Shown here piece by piece: positions 5,449 to 6,523 of a stretch of DNA of 6,523 bases. The notes under the pieces were generated by a model. The model was not told the origin of the DNA and did not search any database. It saw only the letters and a program-made list of their open reading frames with translations. Within the stretch, counting starts at the first letter, position 1, and each line of letters starts with the position of its first letter. The position numbers and the translations under genes are program-made. The DNA comes from Chitinophagaceae bacterium (GTDB taxonomy: Bacteria; Bacteroidota; Bacteroidia; Chitinophagales; Chitinophagaceae): assembly GCA_016786525.1 (NCBI GenBank), contig JAEUVW010000308.1, positions 1 through 6,523 on the forward strand. The letters run 5' to 3'.

Positions 5449-6177
5449 TTATTCACATTCCCCACCAGGCTTGCATACTTTGCCTTCTATGACCTGCAGG
5501 CCTGCTGCCTCATTTTCTTTCTGCCACTCCGTATAGGCTTTGTCGATCGTGTTGCTGAATACATTCGTATCCTGTGCGCCGGAGATCGCGTATTTCCTGT
5601 TGAATACAAAGAACGGAACACCGCGGACGCCGATCTGGCCGGCTTCATCAATATCCTGTACGACTGCTTCTGTAAACGCATTGCTGTGCAGCAGCGATTC
5701 GATGGCTGCGGCATCCAGTCCGCAGGCAACACCGATAGCTTTCAGTGTTTCCTTGTCGCTGATGTCTTTTCCTTCGGTAAAGTGGGCAAGGAACAAAGCT
5801 TCTTCAACCGCATCCTGTACGCCCTGCTGTTGGGCCAGCTGCGATAGCCGGTGGGCATCGAAAGAGTTGGCCACGACTGCTTTTTCAAAATGAAAATCCA
5901 GGCCTTCGCCGCGGGCCATGCTGCTGACCTGCTCCAGCATACCTTTGGTTTGTGCTTCAGAGAAGCCTTTCTTTTTTTGCAGGAAACCTGCATAGTCTTT
6001 ATTGTCAGAAGCCTGTATGCCCGGGTCGAGCTGAAAGCTTTTCCAGACCAGGCGAATGTTGCCACTGTGACCGGAAGCGGCTAAAGCCGCTTCAAATTTC
6101 CTTTTGCCAATGTAGCAGAAAGGGCACATCACATCGCTCCATACTTCTACCAGCATCGTGTTGCTTGTATCGTTCAT
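5449..6177 (-). CDS. DsbA-family oxidoreductase, FrnE-like
   Basis: The product is 242 residues from the ATG at 6177. The N-terminus LVEVWSDVMCPFCYIGKRKFE is the hallmark of the FrnE/2-hydroxychromene-2-carboxylate isomerase-like branch of the thioredoxin fold. Its CPFC active site is C18/C21. The helical insert covers roughly 60-170, and the cis-proline loop is GVRGVPFFVF, with P188. A C-terminal cysteine pair (C235 and C241, VCKPGGEC) matches a tail often seen in the family and may be redox-active. No signal peptide or membrane anchor is present, so it should act in the cytoplasm on thiols or disulfides. The frame extends upstream to an ATG at 6282. The 35 extra residues (MGKWAQPVPAAAL and onward) are basic and unlike the family, so the shorter start is preferred, although neither start has a convincing ribosome-binding site. 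It follows the nitroreductase gene and ends at a strong terminator. Confidence 0.9.
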   Translation of the reverse strand: MNDTSNTMLVEVWSDVMCPFCYIGKRKFEAALAASGHSGNIRLVWKSFQLDPGIQASDNKDYAGFLQKKKGFSEAQTKGMLEQVSSMARGEGLDFHFEKAVVANSFDAHRLSQLAQQQGVQDAVEEALFLAHFTEGKDISDKETLKAIGVACGLDAAAIESLLHSNAFTEAVVQDIDEAGQIGVRGVPFFVFNRKYAISGAQDTNVFSNTIDKAYTEWQKENEAAGLQVIEGKVCKPGGECE

Positions 6178-6315
6178 CTGTAATTTTTTGTAGTGTTTGA
6201 TCTGTTTTGTTTTTTGGGCTGCGGTCATGCCGGTAGCCTGGCGCAAAGCAGCAGCAGGAACAGGCTGAGCCCATTTCCCCATTTCCTTATATTGCCTGTG
6301 CTGACCATTAATAGT
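6178..6315 (-). other. Leader region between nitroreductase and DsbA-family genes
   Basis: If the ATG at 6177 is the true start, this 138-base stretch is non-coding leader. It is A-rich on the coding strand near the start (CTACAAAAAATTACAG), a composition common in Bacteroidota translation initiation regions. Most of it is also open in the DsbA frame from 6282. I see no hairpin terminator after the nitroreductase stop, so the two genes may be co-transcribed. Confidence 0.45.
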
Positions 6316-6523
6316 TTATACTAAGGTAAACAGGTCTGCTGCTGTTCTCCTCACTTTTTTGGCGCCCAGCAGGTAATCATTCGCTGCATCGCGGTAGCCC
6401 AGGGCCATGATGGCCACGCTGCCCAGGCCTTTTGCTTCCAGGCCGAGGATCTCGTCCAGGGCGGCAGGGTTAAATCCTTCCATAGGGGTAGCGTCTACCT
6501 GCTCGTTCGCTGCGGCAACTGCG
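6316..6523 (-). CDS. Nitroreductase family protein, C-terminal part; 5' end outside window
   Basis: Translating the minus strand from the right edge gives 68 residues ending at TAA (6318-6316). The order ANEQVDATPMEGFNPAALDE, then ILGLEAKGLGSVAIMALGYR, then KKVRR near the C-terminus, is the characteristic end of NfsB-like FMN-dependent nitroreductases. In these proteins the TPMEGF and LGYR segments line the flavin pocket and dimer interface. The enzyme would reduce nitroaromatics, quinones or similar acceptors with NAD(P)H in the cytoplasm. Its catalytic N-terminal part is outside the window, so substrate and cofactor preference cannot be judged. It is on the same strand as the DsbA-family gene, which begins 138 bases later (33 bases if the longer start is used). 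Confidence 0.87.
   Translation of the reverse strand, partial: AVAAANEQVDATPMEGFNPAALDEILGLEAKGLGSVAIMALGYRDAANDYLLGAKKVRRTAADLFTLV

Noticed and set aside
6178..6282. N-terminal extension of the DsbA-family protein as a signal peptide
   Set aside because: The 35 residues lack a hydrophobic core of signal-peptide length and a cleavage site, and family members begin close to the VEVWSD strand.

Overview
The window most resembles a chromosomal segment of a Bacteroidota bacterium, probably a Chitinophaga-like member of the Chitinophagaceae. This rests on remembered protein-family style: the pair of GT4-type glycosyltransferases, the DUF4172-Fic protein and the FrnE-like DsbA protein. Mostly weak Shine-Dalgarno signals and a G-rich intergenic repeat of a type I associate with Bacteroidota point the same way. 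The genus is an inference. No rRNA, tRNA, CRISPR array, insertion sequence or phage gene was seen.

Layout: the left edge (2-385, + strand) holds the C-terminal part of a 2-oxoglutarate/Fe(II) dioxygenase. A gene-free stretch of about 250 bases follows, with a perfect palindrome and a G-rich repeat. Everything else is on the minus strand and is read from right to left: the C-terminus of a nitroreductase (6316-6523), a cytoplasmic FrnE-like DsbA-family oxidoreductase (5449-6177) with a clear intrinsic terminator (5395-5426), a GNAT acetyltransferase (4860-5378), a small formyltransferase (4081-4824), two overlapping GT4-like glycosyltransferases (2984-4081 and 1867-3003), and a Fic-family AMP-transferase (637-1743).

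The formyltransferase and the two glycosyltransferases are tightly coupled: a TGATG stop/start junction, then a 20-base overlap. They look like a small surface-glycan module in which an N-formylated amino sugar could be made and glycosyl residues added. The GNAT gene lies 35 bases upstream of the formyltransferase and may belong to the same transcript.

The most unusual signal lies in the 123-base gap before fic. An 11-base word, TATTCTCCGCA, occurs there four times in direct orientation and once exactly inverted, with a sixth degenerate inverted copy. The copy nearest to fic covers its ribosome-binding region. The Fic protein ends in a predicted winged-helix domain and carries an intact inhibitory motif. 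The simplest reading is a self-contained, autoregulated Fic switch whose operator array is this repeat cluster.
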